Numbered from the stretch's first letter, positions 50,427 through 59,220 are shown. The stretch: DNA of 64,000 nucleotides from Maricaulis sp034670125 (GCF_034670125.1 NZ_JAXMOC010000006.1:57219-121218); one strand, 5' to 3'. Translations and numbers: made by a program. The notes: generated from the sequence alone by a model not told the origin.

Positions 50427-51062
50427 ATGAATGATACCCCATTTCCGTCATTTCCCGCACCCGGCGAGCGCCTGTCGCCGTGCCACGAGAGCCCGGATAC
50501 CATCGACCTCCTGACCCGGCGACGGTCCGCAACCGCGGTGACCATGACCGGACCCGGCCCCTCACCGGAGCAGATCGATCATCTTCTTGGTATAGCCGCG
50601 CGCGTGCCGGACCATGGCAAGCTGGCTCCCTGGCGGTTCATCCTCTTCGAGGGCGCTGCCCGGGAACAGTTCGGCCAGGTACTCGAACACGCCTTCGCCG
50701 ACTCGACACCCGACGCGACCGCCGCACAGCGGAGTTTCGAGGCCGCCCGCCTGACCCGCGCGCCTTTGGTGATTGCGGTGGTTTCCTGCGTCACGGAACG
50801 TCACAAAGTGCCAGAGTGGGAGCAGGTCCTGTCAGCCGGCGCCGTTTGCCAGAACATCCTGATCGCGGCTTCGGCGATGGGCTTTGGCGCCCAATGGCTG
50901 ACCGAATGGTACGCGTTCGATCAACATATTAAGAACGCGCTCTGCCTGAAGTCGGGCGAACGCATCGCCGGCTTTCTCTATATCGGCAATGTCACCGACG
51001 AGCCGGTGGAGCGGGCGCGCCCCGTCGCCCGTATCGACCGATGGATGAAAACCGAAAGCTGA
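50427..51062 (+). CDS. Nitroreductase family protein
   Basis: A 211-residue FMN-binding protein. The fold is recognised from TIDLLTRRRSATAVTMTGPGPSPEQIDHLLGIAARVPDHGKLAPWRFILFEGAAREQFG, the RRS FMN-phosphate contact near the N-terminus, then SAGAVCQNILIAASAMGFGAQWLTEWYAFDQ and SGERIAGFLYIGNVTDEP. It resembles the YdjA-type small nitroreductases. It reduces a nitro or other unsaturated acceptor with NAD(P)H; the physiological substrate is unknown. Start at 50427; there is no strong ribosome-binding site. Transcribed opposite to TetR, 115 bp away. Confidence 0.92.
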   Translation: MNDTPFPSFPAPGERLSPCHESPDTIDLLTRRRSATAVTMTGPGPSPEQIDHLLGIAARVPDHGKLAPWRFILFEGAAREQFGQVLEHAFADSTPDATAAQRSFEAARLTRAPLVIAVVSCVTERHKVPEWEQVLSAGAVCQNILIAASAMGFGAQWLTEWYAFDQHIKNALCLKSGERIAGFLYIGNVTDEPVERARPVARIDRWMKTES

Positions 51063-51194
51063 CAGGTCCGCTCACAGCGCGCTGGCGGGCCGGTTCGACC
51101 GAGTGTCCCCGTCCATGCCCCAGTCACTGCACAAGTCGAATGCGCGCGGCCTGTCGATAGCGCCCTGTCTCATGTCGCATTGCCGAGGGGCTGG

Positions 51195-51656
51195 TCAGCC
51201 CCGACCGCGATACCCGGGCACATCCTGATCGGGAATCCAGACGCCTTTGGGCGGGTCACCGGTGGCGAAGAAGACATCGATCGGGATGCCGCCGCGCGGG
51301 TACCAATAGCCACCAATGCGCAGCCAGACCGGCTCGATTTCCCGTACCAGGCGTTGTCCGATCCCTGTGGTGCAGGCTTCATGGAAAGCGCCATGATTGC
51401 GGAAGCTGCCAAGATAGAGCTTCAGCGACTTGCTCTCCACGATCCAGTCACGCGGGACATAGTCAATGACCAGATGGGCAAAATCCGGCGCTCCGGTCAC
51501 CGGGCAAAGCGAGGTGAATTCGGGGCAGACAAAGCGCGTCATGTAGGGGGCGTCACACGGATTGGCGACGCGTTCCAACGCGGCAGTTTCCGGATTGTCG
51601 GGCAGCGGGGTTGCGGACCCAAGCTGGCCAAGATTGTCGTAGCGATCATCTGTCAT
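51195..51656 (-). CDS. queF: NADPH-dependent 7-cyano-7-deazaguanine (preQ0) reductase
   Basis: A 153-residue type I (unimodular) QueF. The catalytic Cys51 is in SLCPVTGAPDFAHLVIDY with Asp58, and the NADPH-binding ESKSLKLYLGSFRNHGAFHE follows. It reduces the nitrile of preQ0 to the aminomethyl group of preQ1 in queuosine tRNA modification. Only 40 bp separate its start from the neighbouring regulator gene, so no preQ1 riboswitch fits in front of it. It is a minus-strand gene following the Lrp-type regulator gene. Confidence 0.96.
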   Translation of the reverse strand: MTDDRYDNLGQLGSATPLPDNPETAALERVANPCDAPYMTRFVCPEFTSLCPVTGAPDFAHLVIDYVPRDWIVESKSLKLYLGSFRNHGAFHEACTTGIGQRLVREIEPVWLRIGGYWYPRGGIPIDVFFATGDPPKGVWIPDQDVPGYRGRG

Positions 51657-51696
51657 GGCGCCGACTTAATCCCCGGCCCGCCGCGAGGCAAGCCTG

Positions 51697-52176
51697 TCAG
51701 TTGACCTGGACCTCGTCCGGGACCGGCATCGCGGTGCGGGAAAAAACCCGACGAATGGTGAAGCTCGACACTAGACGCGTCACGCCCGGGAGGCTGGACA
51801 GGACTTCTCGGTGAACGCGCTCATAGTCATTGGCATCGCGCACCAGCACCCGCACCAGATAATCCGCATCCCCGCTCATGAGATAGCATTCCATCACTTC
51901 GGGAACATGCTCGACCGCCTCTTCAAAGGCGACAAGCGTATCGCGCTTCTGATTGTCGAGCGTGACCTGGACATACACCGTGATGCCGCGGCCCAGCGCG
52001 AGTTCCGACAGAATCGCCACATATCGATCAATCACCCCGGCACTTTCCAGCGCCTTGACCCGGCGATGACAGGCCGACGCCGACAGTCCGACCCGCTCGG
52101 CAAGCTCGGCATTGGTCAGCCGCCCCTGTTCCTGCAGACGATTGAGGATGGCGATATCAACGCTATCAAGTCGCAA
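51697..52176 (-). CDS. Lrp/AsnC family transcriptional regulator
   Basis: A 159-residue protein from a TTG at 52176 with GGGAGAG eight bases upstream. The nearest in-frame ATG is 15 codons earlier without a ribosome-binding site. The N-terminus reads LRLDSVDIAILNRLQEQGRLTNAELAERVGLSASACHRRVKALESAGVIDRYVA, the classic HTH. The RAM domain follows (VTLDNQKRDTLVAFEEAVEHVPEVMECYLMSGDADYLVRVLVRDANDYERVHREVLSSLPGV). It is divergent from alanine dehydrogenase, the arrangement of AldR-type regulators that activate ald in response to alanine. Octamer-forming and ligand-sensing is the family norm. Confidence 0.9.
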   Translation of the reverse strand: MRLDSVDIAILNRLQEQGRLTNAELAERVGLSASACHRRVKALESAGVIDRYVAILSELALGRGITVYVQVTLDNQKRDTLVAFEEAVEHVPEVMECYLMSGDADYLVRVLVRDANDYERVHREVLSSLPGVTRLVSSFTIRRVFSRTAMPVPDEVQVN

Positions 52177-52381
52177 GGCACACTCTCCCGATCGACAAAG
52201 AAAACTCCGCATATCATTCTGGATTATTGCGAAACGCTGGTATATACGTCGCGAACAGCACCGAATGTTGCACGATAATTCACAACAGCCGGTCGAAGTT
52301 GTCAATTTCAATCGCGCAGGCCGCTTTCCGATCGGGATTATCGAAGGAAGCCGCGTACTGCCCAGCCCTTGAGGGATGATC
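52177..52381. promoter_or_regulatory. Divergent Lrp/ald regulatory region
   Basis: A relatively AT-rich 205-bp gap (for example AAAACTCCGCATATCATT near the left side). It is bounded by the regulator's GGGAGAG and the ald GAGGGATGATC sites. This is the expected place for Lrp-type binding sites. No single perfect palindrome is evident, as is normal for the family. Confidence 0.5.
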
Positions 52382-53497
52382 ATGCGTATCGGGGTACCCA
52401 GAGAAATCAAAGTCCGCGAATACCGGGTTGGCCTGACGCCCAACAGCGTCGCGGAATTCGTTCGTCACGGACACGAGGTCGTCGTCGAAACCAATGCCGG
52501 CGAAGGCATCGGTTTCACCAATGACGACTACATCGCGGCGGGCGCATCGATCCTTCCGGACGCGGCCGCCGTCTTTGACGCTGCGGAGATGATCGTCAAG
52601 GTGAAGGAGCCGCAGCCGTCCGAGACGGCAATGCTGAAGCCGCACCACACCCTCTACACCTATCTCCACCTCGCCGCCGATCCGGTTCAGGCCGAAGGAC
52701 TGCGCAAATCAGGCTGTCTGTCGATCGCCTATGAAACGGTCACCGATCGCGATGGCCGCCTGCCCCTGCTCACGCCGATGAGCCAGGTCGCCGGGCGCAT
52801 GTCCGTCTCCGTCGCAGCCCACTGCCTGATGAAGGCCCAGGGCGGTCGTGGCACGATGCTGGGCGGCGTGCCCGGCGTGCTGCCGGCCAAGGTCGTGATC
52901 ATCGGTGGCGGTGTCGCCGGTACCCATGCAGCCGAAATGGCCATCGGTGCCCGCGCCGATGTGACTGTATTCGATCGCTCCAACCGCCGCCTGGCCGAGC
53001 TGGACGAGCAATTCTCCGGTGCCGTGAAGACCGCCTACTCGACCCAGGCCGCTCTCCAGGACGCCGTTCGTGAAGCCGACGTCGTCATCGGCGCCGTGCT
53101 GATCCCGGGCGCCGCGGCGCCCAAACTGGTGACGCGCGAGATGCTCAAGGAGATGAAGGACGGCGCTGTGCTCGTCGACATCGCCATCGACCAGGGCGGC
53201 TGCTTTGAAACCTCCAAGGCCACAACCCATGACGACCCGACCTACATCATCGACGGGGTCGTGCATTATTGTGTCGCCAACATGCCGGGCGCCTATGCCC
53301 GCACCTCCACGCTGGCCCTCAACAACGCGACCCTGCCGCTCGGTCTGGAGATCGCCAACAAGGGCACAAAGCGGGCCATCAACGAGAATGCTCACCTGCG
53401 CGAAGGCCTGACCACGGCCGATGGGGAAGTCTGCCACAAGCTGGTCGCCGACGACCTGGGATTGCCTTGCGTCAAGCCGGACTGGCTGAACGCCTGA
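52382..53497 (+). CDS. ald: Alanine dehydrogenase
   Basis: A 371-residue protein with start at 52382 after GAGGG. Substrate residues Arg15 (EYRVGLTP), Lys75 (VKVKEPQ) and His96 (YTYLHLA) match the family numbering. The NAD fold is GGGVAGTHAAEMAIG. C-terminal NMPGAYARTSTLALNNATLP is diagnostic. It interconverts L-alanine and pyruvate plus ammonia. Divergent from its likely Lrp-type regulator. With pckA this fits growth on amino acids. Confidence 0.97.
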   Translation: MRIGVPREIKVREYRVGLTPNSVAEFVRHGHEVVVETNAGEGIGFTNDDYIAAGASILPDAAAVFDAAEMIVKVKEPQPSETAMLKPHHTLYTYLHLAADPVQAEGLRKSGCLSIAYETVTDRDGRLPLLTPMSQVAGRMSVSVAAHCLMKAQGGRGTMLGGVPGVLPAKVVIIGGGVAGTHAAEMAIGARADVTVFDRSNRRLAELDEQFSGAVKTAYSTQAALQDAVREADVVIGAVLIPGAAAPKLVTREMLKEMKDGAVLVDIAIDQGGCFETSKATTHDDPTYIIDGVVHYCVANMPGAYARTSTLALNNATLPLGLEIANKGTKRAINENAHLREGLTTADGEVCHKLVADDLGLPCVKPDWLNA

Positions 53498-53537
53498 CCC
53501 TCGACACTGCGGGTCATGCCCGGGCGTCAACATCATC

Positions 53538-53575
53538 GAGGCGGGTGCCACAGGGTGCCCGCCTCTTTGCTTTTT
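53538..53575 (+). terminator. Rho-independent terminator of ald
   Basis: GAGGCGGG...CCCGCCTC stem with a 12-base interior that can extend pairing, followed by TTTGCTTTTT. It lies 40 bp past the ald stop. Confidence 0.88.
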
Positions 53576-53657
53576 GGCGCTGGCACGGTTACAGCGTGCA
53601 ACTGTCACAAGAATCGTGGAGCCTGTGACAAACAGGCCGTCGGGGAAGCGCGGCCGC

Positions 53658-54332
53658 ATGGGGACAGTGAACGTGCCGAACCGCTATGATCTGGTCATCT
53701 TCGATTTCGATGGAACCCTGGCCGACAGCCTGACCTGGTTCCGCGGTGAATTGCCCGACCTGGTCGACAAGCACGGCCTCGCGCCCATTTGCGCTGACCG
53801 GGCCGAGTCGCTGCGCGGGCTGACGCCCAAGGCGATCATGGACGCGCTGTCCATCCCGACCTGGAAAATACCGTTCATCGCCGCAGATGTGCGTGCCCGC
53901 GCCGCGGAAAATGTCGACAAGATCCACCTGTTCGACGGGATCCGGGATCTGGTCGCCGACCTTGTCGAGCGCGGCATCGAGCTGGCCGTGGTGTCATCGA
54001 ATGGCGAGACCGCCGTGCGCGCGGTCATGGGTGAACAACTGGCCGGCCAGTTCAGCCAGTTCGCCTGCGGTGCGGCGCTGTTCGGCAAGGCGTCCATATT
54101 CCGCAAGGTGATCAGTCGGGCGGGCACCACGCCGGCGCGAACCCTGTGCGTCGGCGATGAGGTCCGCGACATCGATGCAGCGCGAGACGCGGGCTGCGCC
54201 TCCGGTGCCGTTGATTGGGGTTTTGCAACGGCTGAGATTCTTGCGGCCCAATCCCCCACTCACCTGTTCGGCCGACCGTCCGAAATCGTCGCTCATCTGA
54301 GCCACAACGACACCTGTCAGGCCAACGCCTGA
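53658..54332 (+). CDS. HAD family hydrolase (phosphoglycolate phosphatase-like)
   Basis: A 224-residue protein from the ATG at 53658; a GTG three codons on is an alternative. Motif I DFDGTLADS (Asp16, Asp18) is the nucleophile and acid/base pair. Motif II is AVVSSNGE and the Lys and motif III are GKASIFRKV and CVGDEVRDIDAARDAG. The cap domain is the alpha-helical type. The likely substrate is a small phosphomonoester; 2-phosphoglycolate or pyrophosphate are the nearest subfamilies, but this is not certain. Single gene, convergent with the nitronate monooxygenase gene. Confidence 0.9.
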   Translation: MGTVNVPNRYDLVIFDFDGTLADSLTWFRGELPDLVDKHGLAPICADRAESLRGLTPKAIMDALSIPTWKIPFIAADVRARAAENVDKIHLFDGIRDLVADLVERGIELAVVSSNGETAVRAVMGEQLAGQFSQFACGAALFGKASIFRKVISRAGTTPARTLCVGDEVRDIDAARDAGCASGAVDWGFATAEILAAQSPTHLFGRPSEIVAHLSHNDTCQANA

Positions 54333-54413
54333 CCCCCCATCGCGGGGCGTTTGCACACAATACCCCGCCCGGCCTTCACCGGACGGGATGACTGTGGAAA
54401 CACCGTCGATTGC

Positions 54414-55376
54414 CTAACCGAGCAGGCGAGCCCGGGCCGCGTCGTACTCGGCCTTGAGCTGATCGATATAATCGGCGGCCGGACGAACCTGCCTGACCGA
54501 GCCGATCCCCTGGCCAGAACCCCAGATATCCTTCCAGGCTTTGGCCTTGGAGCCTCCGCCGGAGCCGAAATTCATCGCCGACGGGTCGCTCTCCGGCAGC
54601 GCGTCCGGATCAAGGCCGGCATCAATGATCGAGGCCTTGAGATAATTGCCGTGCACGCCGGTAAACAGGTTGGTGTAGACAATGTCCTCGGCCGACCCGT
54701 CCACAATCCCCTGTTTGTAGGCGTCCTCCGCGCGCGCTTCCGCCGTGGCGATGAAGGCCGAGCCGATATAGGCGTAGTCGGCACCCATCGCCTGTGCGGC
54801 CAGAACGCCGCCGCCGGTGGAGATGGCACCGGAACACAGGATCGGTCCGTCAAACCAGGCCCGGGTCTCGGCAATGAAGCCAAAGGGGGACAGGGCGCCC
54901 GCATGACCGCCCGCTCCCGCCGACACGCATATCAGCCCCGTGGCTCCCTTCTCGATCGCCTTGTGAGCGAAACGTTGGTTGATGACATCATGCAGCGTGA
55001 TGCCGCCCCAGCTTTTTACCGCCGTGTTGACTTCCTCGCGCGCGCCGAGCGAGGTGATGACCACCGGGACCTTGTATTTCTCGCAAAGCGCGATGTCTTC
55101 CTCGAGGCGGTTGTTGGACCGATGGACGATCTGGTTGACCGCGAACGGTGCCGCCGGCGAGTCCGGATTGGCGCGATTATAGCTCTCCAGTTCGGACGTG
55201 ATCTGGTCCAGCCACTCATCCAGCTGGCTGACCGGGCGGGCGTTGAGCGACGGAAACGAGCCGACAATACCCGCCTTGCACTGGGCAATGACAAGGTCGG
55301 GATTGGATATGATGAAAAGCGGCGCGCCTATGACGGGCAGGCGCAGCTTCCCTTTGAGAATATCGGGTTCGGCCAT
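54414..55376 (-). CDS. Nitronate monooxygenase / enoyl-reductase-like FMN oxidoreductase
   Basis: A 320-residue TIM-barrel flavoprotein. Motifs are LPVIGAPLFIISNPDLVIAQCKAGIVGSFPSLNARP, VVITSLGAREEVNT, ATGLICVSAGAGGHAGALSPFGFI and GGGVLAAQAMGADYAYIGSAF, all typical of the 2-nitropropane dioxygenase family. Catalytic GGHAG is kept. It may detoxify nitronates or act as another flavin-dependent oxidase. A GC-rich hairpin without a T-run lies just past the stop (54377-54400). Stands alone on the minus strand. Confidence 0.92.
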   Translation of the reverse strand: MAEPDILKGKLRLPVIGAPLFIISNPDLVIAQCKAGIVGSFPSLNARPVSQLDEWLDQITSELESYNRANPDSPAAPFAVNQIVHRSNNRLEEDIALCEKYKVPVVITSLGAREEVNTAVKSWGGITLHDVINQRFAHKAIEKGATGLICVSAGAGGHAGALSPFGFIAETRAWFDGPILCSGAISTGGGVLAAQAMGADYAYIGSAFIATAEARAEDAYKQGIVDGSAEDIVYTNLFTGVHGNYLKASIIDAGLDPDALPESDPSAMNFGSGGGSKAKAWKDIWGSGQGIGSVRQVRPAADYIDQLKAEYDAARARLLG

Positions 55377-55499
55377 GGGTTGCTCCCCTCTTTGATCGAC
55401 CAGGCTCGCGACCGCTTCTGTGGCAGCTCGCGATTGAACAGGGTTCAGGGCGGACGTTAGAGAGAGCGGTATGGGATGTCGAGCACGCCGTGAAGCAGG

Positions 55500-55655
55500 T
55501 TACTCATCATGGCTGGCAGCCGCCTGCACGCCCTCGGCCGCGCCTGAAAAGACCAGGGCGACGATCAGGCCGGTCAGGGCGCTACCCGTGAGAAGCCAGC
55601 CAAGCAGCCAACCACCGGCAAACAGGCCGGCATCGATGAGGAGACGTCTTGTCAT
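55500..55655 (-). CDS. Small hypothetical membrane protein
   Basis: A 51-residue frame MTRRLLIDAGLFAGGWLLGWLLTGSALTGLIVALVFSGAAEGVQAAASHDE. One long or two short Gly-rich hydrophobic helices make up most of it. A longer frame to 55802 would overlap the glycosylase 3' end by 23 bp and adds a polar, non-family extension. The ribosome-binding site for the short version is weak (TGCGGGA). Function unknown. This could also be noise. Confidence 0.45.
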   Translation of the reverse strand: MTRRLLIDAGLFAGGWLLGWLLTGSALTGLIVALVFSGAAEGVQAAASHDE

Positions 55656-55779
55656 TCCCGCATAAGGCCCGCCGATCCCGGCCAAGATAAGGCCGTTTGG
55701 AGGCAGGTTCAGCGGGAGACGGTGTCCTTCGGTCCCGGTTGCACGGCGACAATTGGCCCGCCACCGCTTGGCGGCGACG

Positions 55780-56388
55780 TCAATCCGGTGGCGCGTCGAC
55801 ATGGGCCCACATGTAATAGGCCAGCCAGGACCTGTATGGCTTGAACAGCGCGGCGGTGCGGACGGTCTTGCGGCGCTTGGATGTCAGGCGCTCAAGCGTC
55901 TTTCGGGCCGCCACATCTCCGTCCGGCCAGACATCCTGCTCACCGAAGTAGAAAATGTTCATCATGTCGGCTGTCCATTGACCGACGCCCCAAATTTCGG
56001 TCAGGCGTTCGGTCCGACCGGCCAGCGACATGGCTCGCAAGGCCTCGGTATCCAGGCCGACCGATCGGTGTGTTTCCGCTATGGTGATGATGGTGCGTGT
56101 CTTGGCGCCGGAGAGACCGCAGGCGCGCAAGGTTTCGGTATTCTCGGGACAGAAATGATCCAGCAACGGCCCTCCCCCGGCGCTGGCCTCGACCCGGCCC
56201 CAAATGCTTTGCGCCGCCTTCACGGATATCTGTTGGCCGGAAATCGCCCGGCACAGGTAATCGGGGAATGGCAGGTCATTGCGCTGTGGCAATTCGAGCG
56301 GTCCAAGACGACGGATGGCGGCCTCAAGATCCGGGAAGAGCGGGGCGGATGCATTCACCAAATGGGCGTGGACGTCATGGCTGGACAT
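55780..56388 (-). CDS. DNA-3-methyladenine glycosylase II (AlkA-type)
   Basis: A 202-residue HhH-GPD glycosylase. Conserved features are PDYLCRAISGQQISVKAAQSIWGRV, the HhH region RTERLTEIWGVGQWTADMMNIFYFGEQDVWPDGDVAARK and the catalytic Asp, best assigned to Asp158. It removes 3-methyladenine and related alkylated bases from DNA. The N-terminal extension domain of E. coli AlkA (about 90 residues) is absent, as in the shorter bacterial forms. Single gene. Confidence 0.92.
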   Translation of the reverse strand: MSSHDVHAHLVNASAPLFPDLEAAIRRLGPLELPQRNDLPFPDYLCRAISGQQISVKAAQSIWGRVEASAGGGPLLDHFCPENTETLRACGLSGAKTRTIITIAETHRSVGLDTEALRAMSLAGRTERLTEIWGVGQWTADMMNIFYFGEQDVWPDGDVAARKTLERLTSKRRKTVRTAALFKPYRSWLAYYMWAHVDAPPD

Positions 56389-56536
56389 GCTGTCACGCTA
56401 TAGCCGCTCCGCCCGGCCGTCGATAGTCCATGCCGGACGGCTCGCCTGCCAAGCCTGCATTGCGGCACTGGTCCGCGGCCCGTCCTTTGGGGTAGACCGG
56501 TGCCCAGGGTCGCTTTGTGAAGCGGGAGACTCACGC

Positions 56537-57274
56537 ATGAAGACCTTTCGCCTGATGAGCCAGATCCACCTGTGGCTTGGAGCCGCGTTCGGCGTCCAGG
56601 TCATGCTGTGGCTGATTTCGGGTCTGGCCATGGTGCTGATTCCCATCGAATCCATTCGCGGGGAGCACCTCAGATCGGACGAACCCACGCCGGCAATTGA
56701 TTGGGCCGACCGCGCCCTGCCTCTGGCGGAGATCATTGATGGACAGTCGCTCACCGTGCTTTCGGCGCGGACCGGCATGCTCGCCGACACTCCGGTCTGG
56801 CGACTGGAAACTCCGGCCGGGCCGGTCATGGTCGACGCTATCGCCGGTCAGTCCCTGACCCCCGTCAGCGAGGCCCTGGCCACACAAATCGCACTGTCGC
56901 GCCAGATCGGTCTTGGCGAGATTGTGTCTGTCACCTCGCTCGACAGCCCGCCCCGTGAAGCCGGCCTGTCAGTACCCGCCTGGAGGATCGAGTTCGCGGC
57001 CGGCGAAACAACGCCCCCGACCACTTTTTACATCAACAGCCGGACCGGCGAGCTGCGCGCGGTGCGTACCGCGGCCTGGCGGATTTATGACATCTTCTGG
57101 GGCATTCACATCATGGACTGGTCGAGCCGGGAGAATTTCAATTCCTGGTGGATCAAGGTAACCTCGATCATCGCCATCCTGTTCGGCCTGACCGGCGTCT
57201 ATCTGACCGTCCATCGGCTGTGGATGATGGCCCGGCGGCGGAAGGCGGAACGGCTCGGAGGCGGCGGATCCTGA
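56537..57274 (+). CDS. PepSY-type membrane protein
   Basis: A 245-residue protein from the ATG at 56537, GGGAGA eight bases upstream. An N-terminal helix (IHLWLGAAFGVQVMLWLISGLAMVLIPI) and a C-terminal helix (FNSWWIKVTSIIAILFGLTGVYLTVHRLWMMARRRK) flank a periplasmic PepSY-like domain (TTFYINSRTGELRAVRTAAWRIYDIFWGIHIMDW). The Trp/His pairs near the helices resemble PepSY-TM iron-reductase-like proteins. Many such proteins accompany siderophore receptors. None is adjacent here; the nearest TonB receptor is 2 kb to the right. Role unknown beyond membrane location. Confidence 0.82.
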   Translation: MKTFRLMSQIHLWLGAAFGVQVMLWLISGLAMVLIPIESIRGEHLRSDEPTPAIDWADRALPLAEIIDGQSLTVLSARTGMLADTPVWRLETPAGPVMVDAIAGQSLTPVSEALATQIALSRQIGLGEIVSVTSLDSPPREAGLSVPAWRIEFAAGETTPPTTFYINSRTGELRAVRTAAWRIYDIFWGIHIMDWSSRENFNSWWIKVTSIIAILFGLTGVYLTVHRLWMMARRRKAERLGGGGS

Positions 57275-57307
57275 ACGTCGCGGACGACCAACGACGGTAT
57301 GGAAAGC

Positions 57308-57394
57308 TGGTGCGGGCGGCCGGACTTGAACCGGCACGACCTTGCGGTCGACAGATTTTAAGTCTGCTGCGTCTACCGATTCCGCCACGCCCGC
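57308..57394 (-). tRNA. tRNA-Leu (TAA)
   Basis: 87 nt with an encoded CCA. Acceptor GCGGGCG/CGCCCGC, anticodon stem-loop CAGAC-TTAAAAT-CTG with TAA, long variable arm CGACCGCAAGGTCG and T arm GCCGG-TTCAAGT-CCGGC. All class II leucine features are present. Confidence 0.97.
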
Positions 57395-57447
57395 AGGTCG
57401 GTATCGGGCAATCCTACACCGCTTCGCCGCACTGGCCATAGGGTCGG

Positions 57448-59058
57448 TCAGGTATCGCGCAGCCAGTTTCCATCAGCATCGATCACGCCGCCATCGCGCA
57501 GAATGTCCTGCACCGGCTGCAGGGCTTCTGCATGGCGTTTCCATCGCCCGATGGAGCTGGAATAGAGCGGCTGGCGGACCTGGACCGAGCTCGCGGTCGC
57601 CACGCTGCCGGCCTGGTTGTGGAAGTCGAGGCAGGCCGGGTCCCAGTCGAGGCCGCAATGGTCGATCAGGCGCCGCGCCTCCCCCTCAAGGTCACCAACA
57701 ATGTCCTCGTAGGCGACCTCGGTGTAGCGATCGGCCGGCAGGCTTTCTGCCCAATGCGCCCGAAGTCGGTCAAAGTAGAGATAGTAACGGGCGCAATCGG
57801 CCAACTCGTAGGCATAATTGTAATAGGAAAAACTGGTCGCGAAGAGCTGGCGGTAATTGCTGAGGCAGGCATCGAGCGGGTGACGGCGCAGGCAGATGAG
57901 ACGGGCTCCGGGCAAGGCCCGGTGAATATGGCCGGCCCAGACGATATTGAGCGGCATCTTGTCGGTAAATCGAACGGCATCACCGGCCAGGCCCGACACG
58001 CTCGCCTCATAGGCCTGCCCGAGTGCGGCCGGATCAACGGTCGCAGTCGCCTCGAGGGTGGCAGCGTCCATCACGAAGGCCCCCGCTGTCCTTGCCATCT
58101 GTTTGGCCAAAAGCGCGAAATTCGACAACTCCCCCAGTGACCGGACGCAAGGGTGCGCCCCGAGTATCCGGTCGATCAGCGTCGTGCCCGTTCGCGGCAG
58201 GCCGACAATGAAGACGGGACGATCGCTCACCTTGCCGGACGCCGGCTCTGCCGTTTTTGCCACCAAAGCGCCGGCCGCCGCCGCATAAATCTCGGCATCC
58301 ATTGCCGTGTCGTATTGGCGGCTGGCACTGACACCGGCCTTGGCTCGACCGAGCCAGACCAACGCCTCGTCATCTCGGCCCAAATCCTCGAGGGATTTTG
58401 CGATGGCATGTCCGAGATGAAGCTGCGCCTCCTGATTCGTCGGATCGCGGGCCTCGAACGCCGTGACCAGCGCGTCGATCCGGTTGTCCTCTTCCGTCTG
58501 GCGGCGCAGGCCAACCACCGCGGACAGCGCCTTGACGTGTCCGGGTTCAATTTCCAGCGTTCGCTCATAGCCAGCGGCCGCCAGGTCGAACGCGCCGGCG
58601 AACTGCTGCGAGGCCGCCAGATTGTAATGGTAAGCGGCGCGATGGTCGTCGTGGGCCACGGCGGCCTCAAAAAGCGCAATCGCTGAGGCATGATCGCCGA
58701 GCCGGGTATGGACCACGCCGATCGTGTCGAATGTCAGCGCATCCGTCGGTCCCAACTCCGCGGCCCGCGCCGCCGCATCTGCCGCCGCCTCGCGGCGCTG
58801 GAGCGCCAAAAGCGACTTGGCCTTGTGCGCATGGAAGCGCGGATCGGACGGCACCAGCGCCAGCGCGCGATCCAGGATCTCGATCGCCTTCGTAGGATTG
58901 TCGTGATCCGCCGTGAGCAGGGCCAGCAGGAAATAGGCCTCGGCATCGGGGCCATGGCTTTGCAGAACCGCGAGGCAAAGTCGGTGCGCTTCCCGGTAGT
59001 TTTTCGACTCCAGCGCGGCGGCCGCCTTGGACAATTGCGATTCGGATAGCGAGGTCAT
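57448..59058 (-). CDS. TPR-sulfotransferase family protein
   Basis: A 536-residue protein from the ATG at 59058; a GTG at 59106 is an alternative start. The N-terminal half has about six TPR repeats (for example AYFLLALLTADHDNPTKAIEILDRALALVPSDPRFH and AAYHYNLAASQQFAGAFDLAAAGYERTLEIEPGHVKAL). The C-terminal sulfotransferase-like domain begins RPVFIVGLPRTGTTLIDRILGAHP (the PAPS 5'-phosphosulfate loop) and includes FTDKMPLNIVWAGHIHRALPGARLICLRRHPLDACLSNYRQLFATSFSYY. Such fusions may sulfate proteins or exopolysaccharides. Divergent from the TonB receptor, 200 bp away. Confidence 0.92.
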   Translation of the reverse strand: MTSLSESQLSKAAAALESKNYREAHRLCLAVLQSHGPDAEAYFLLALLTADHDNPTKAIEILDRALALVPSDPRFHAHKAKSLLALQRREAAADAAARAAELGPTDALTFDTIGVVHTRLGDHASAIALFEAAVAHDDHRAAYHYNLAASQQFAGAFDLAAAGYERTLEIEPGHVKALSAVVGLRRQTEEDNRIDALVTAFEARDPTNQEAQLHLGHAIAKSLEDLGRDDEALVWLGRAKAGVSASRQYDTAMDAEIYAAAAGALVAKTAEPASGKVSDRPVFIVGLPRTGTTLIDRILGAHPCVRSLGELSNFALLAKQMARTAGAFVMDAATLEATATVDPAALGQAYEASVSGLAGDAVRFTDKMPLNIVWAGHIHRALPGARLICLRRHPLDACLSNYRQLFATSFSYYNYAYELADCARYYLYFDRLRAHWAESLPADRYTEVAYEDIVGDLEGEARRLIDHCGLDWDPACLDFHNQAGSVATASSVQVRQPLYSSSIGRWKRHAEALQPVQDILRDGGVIDADGNWLRDT

Positions 59059-59201
59059 TGACTTGCCCGTCTGTACGCGCGGTCGCGCCGGGCCACCTTC
59101 CGACACGTCGGCGAAGCCGCTTCGCCGACATAGCGTGCTACTTGGGCAACAGGTCTGTCAGGAAAACAGGAATGTGACACGAATTTAACGCCCGGCAATT
59201 G

Positions 59202-59220
59202 CTTTCGTTTGAAACGAAAG
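59202..59220 (+). promoter_or_regulatory. Perfect palindrome upstream of the TonB receptor gene
   Basis: CTTTCGTTT-G-AAACGAAAG: 9-bp arms and a one-base centre, ending 39 bp before the receptor ATG at 59260. It is the strongest small palindrome in this gap and a good candidate regulator site. The arms resemble DeoR-family (GlpR/AgaR-like) operator halves. Confidence 0.6.

Noticed and set aside
55656..55802. N-terminal extension of the 51-residue membrane protein to 55802
   Set aside because: It overlaps the 3' end of the AlkA gene by 23 bp and adds an arginine-rich segment with no domain.
57308..57394. tRNA-Leu as an integration site for a mobile element
   Set aside because: No integrase gene, no direct repeat of the tRNA 3' end, and neighbours on both sides have ordinary composition and function.
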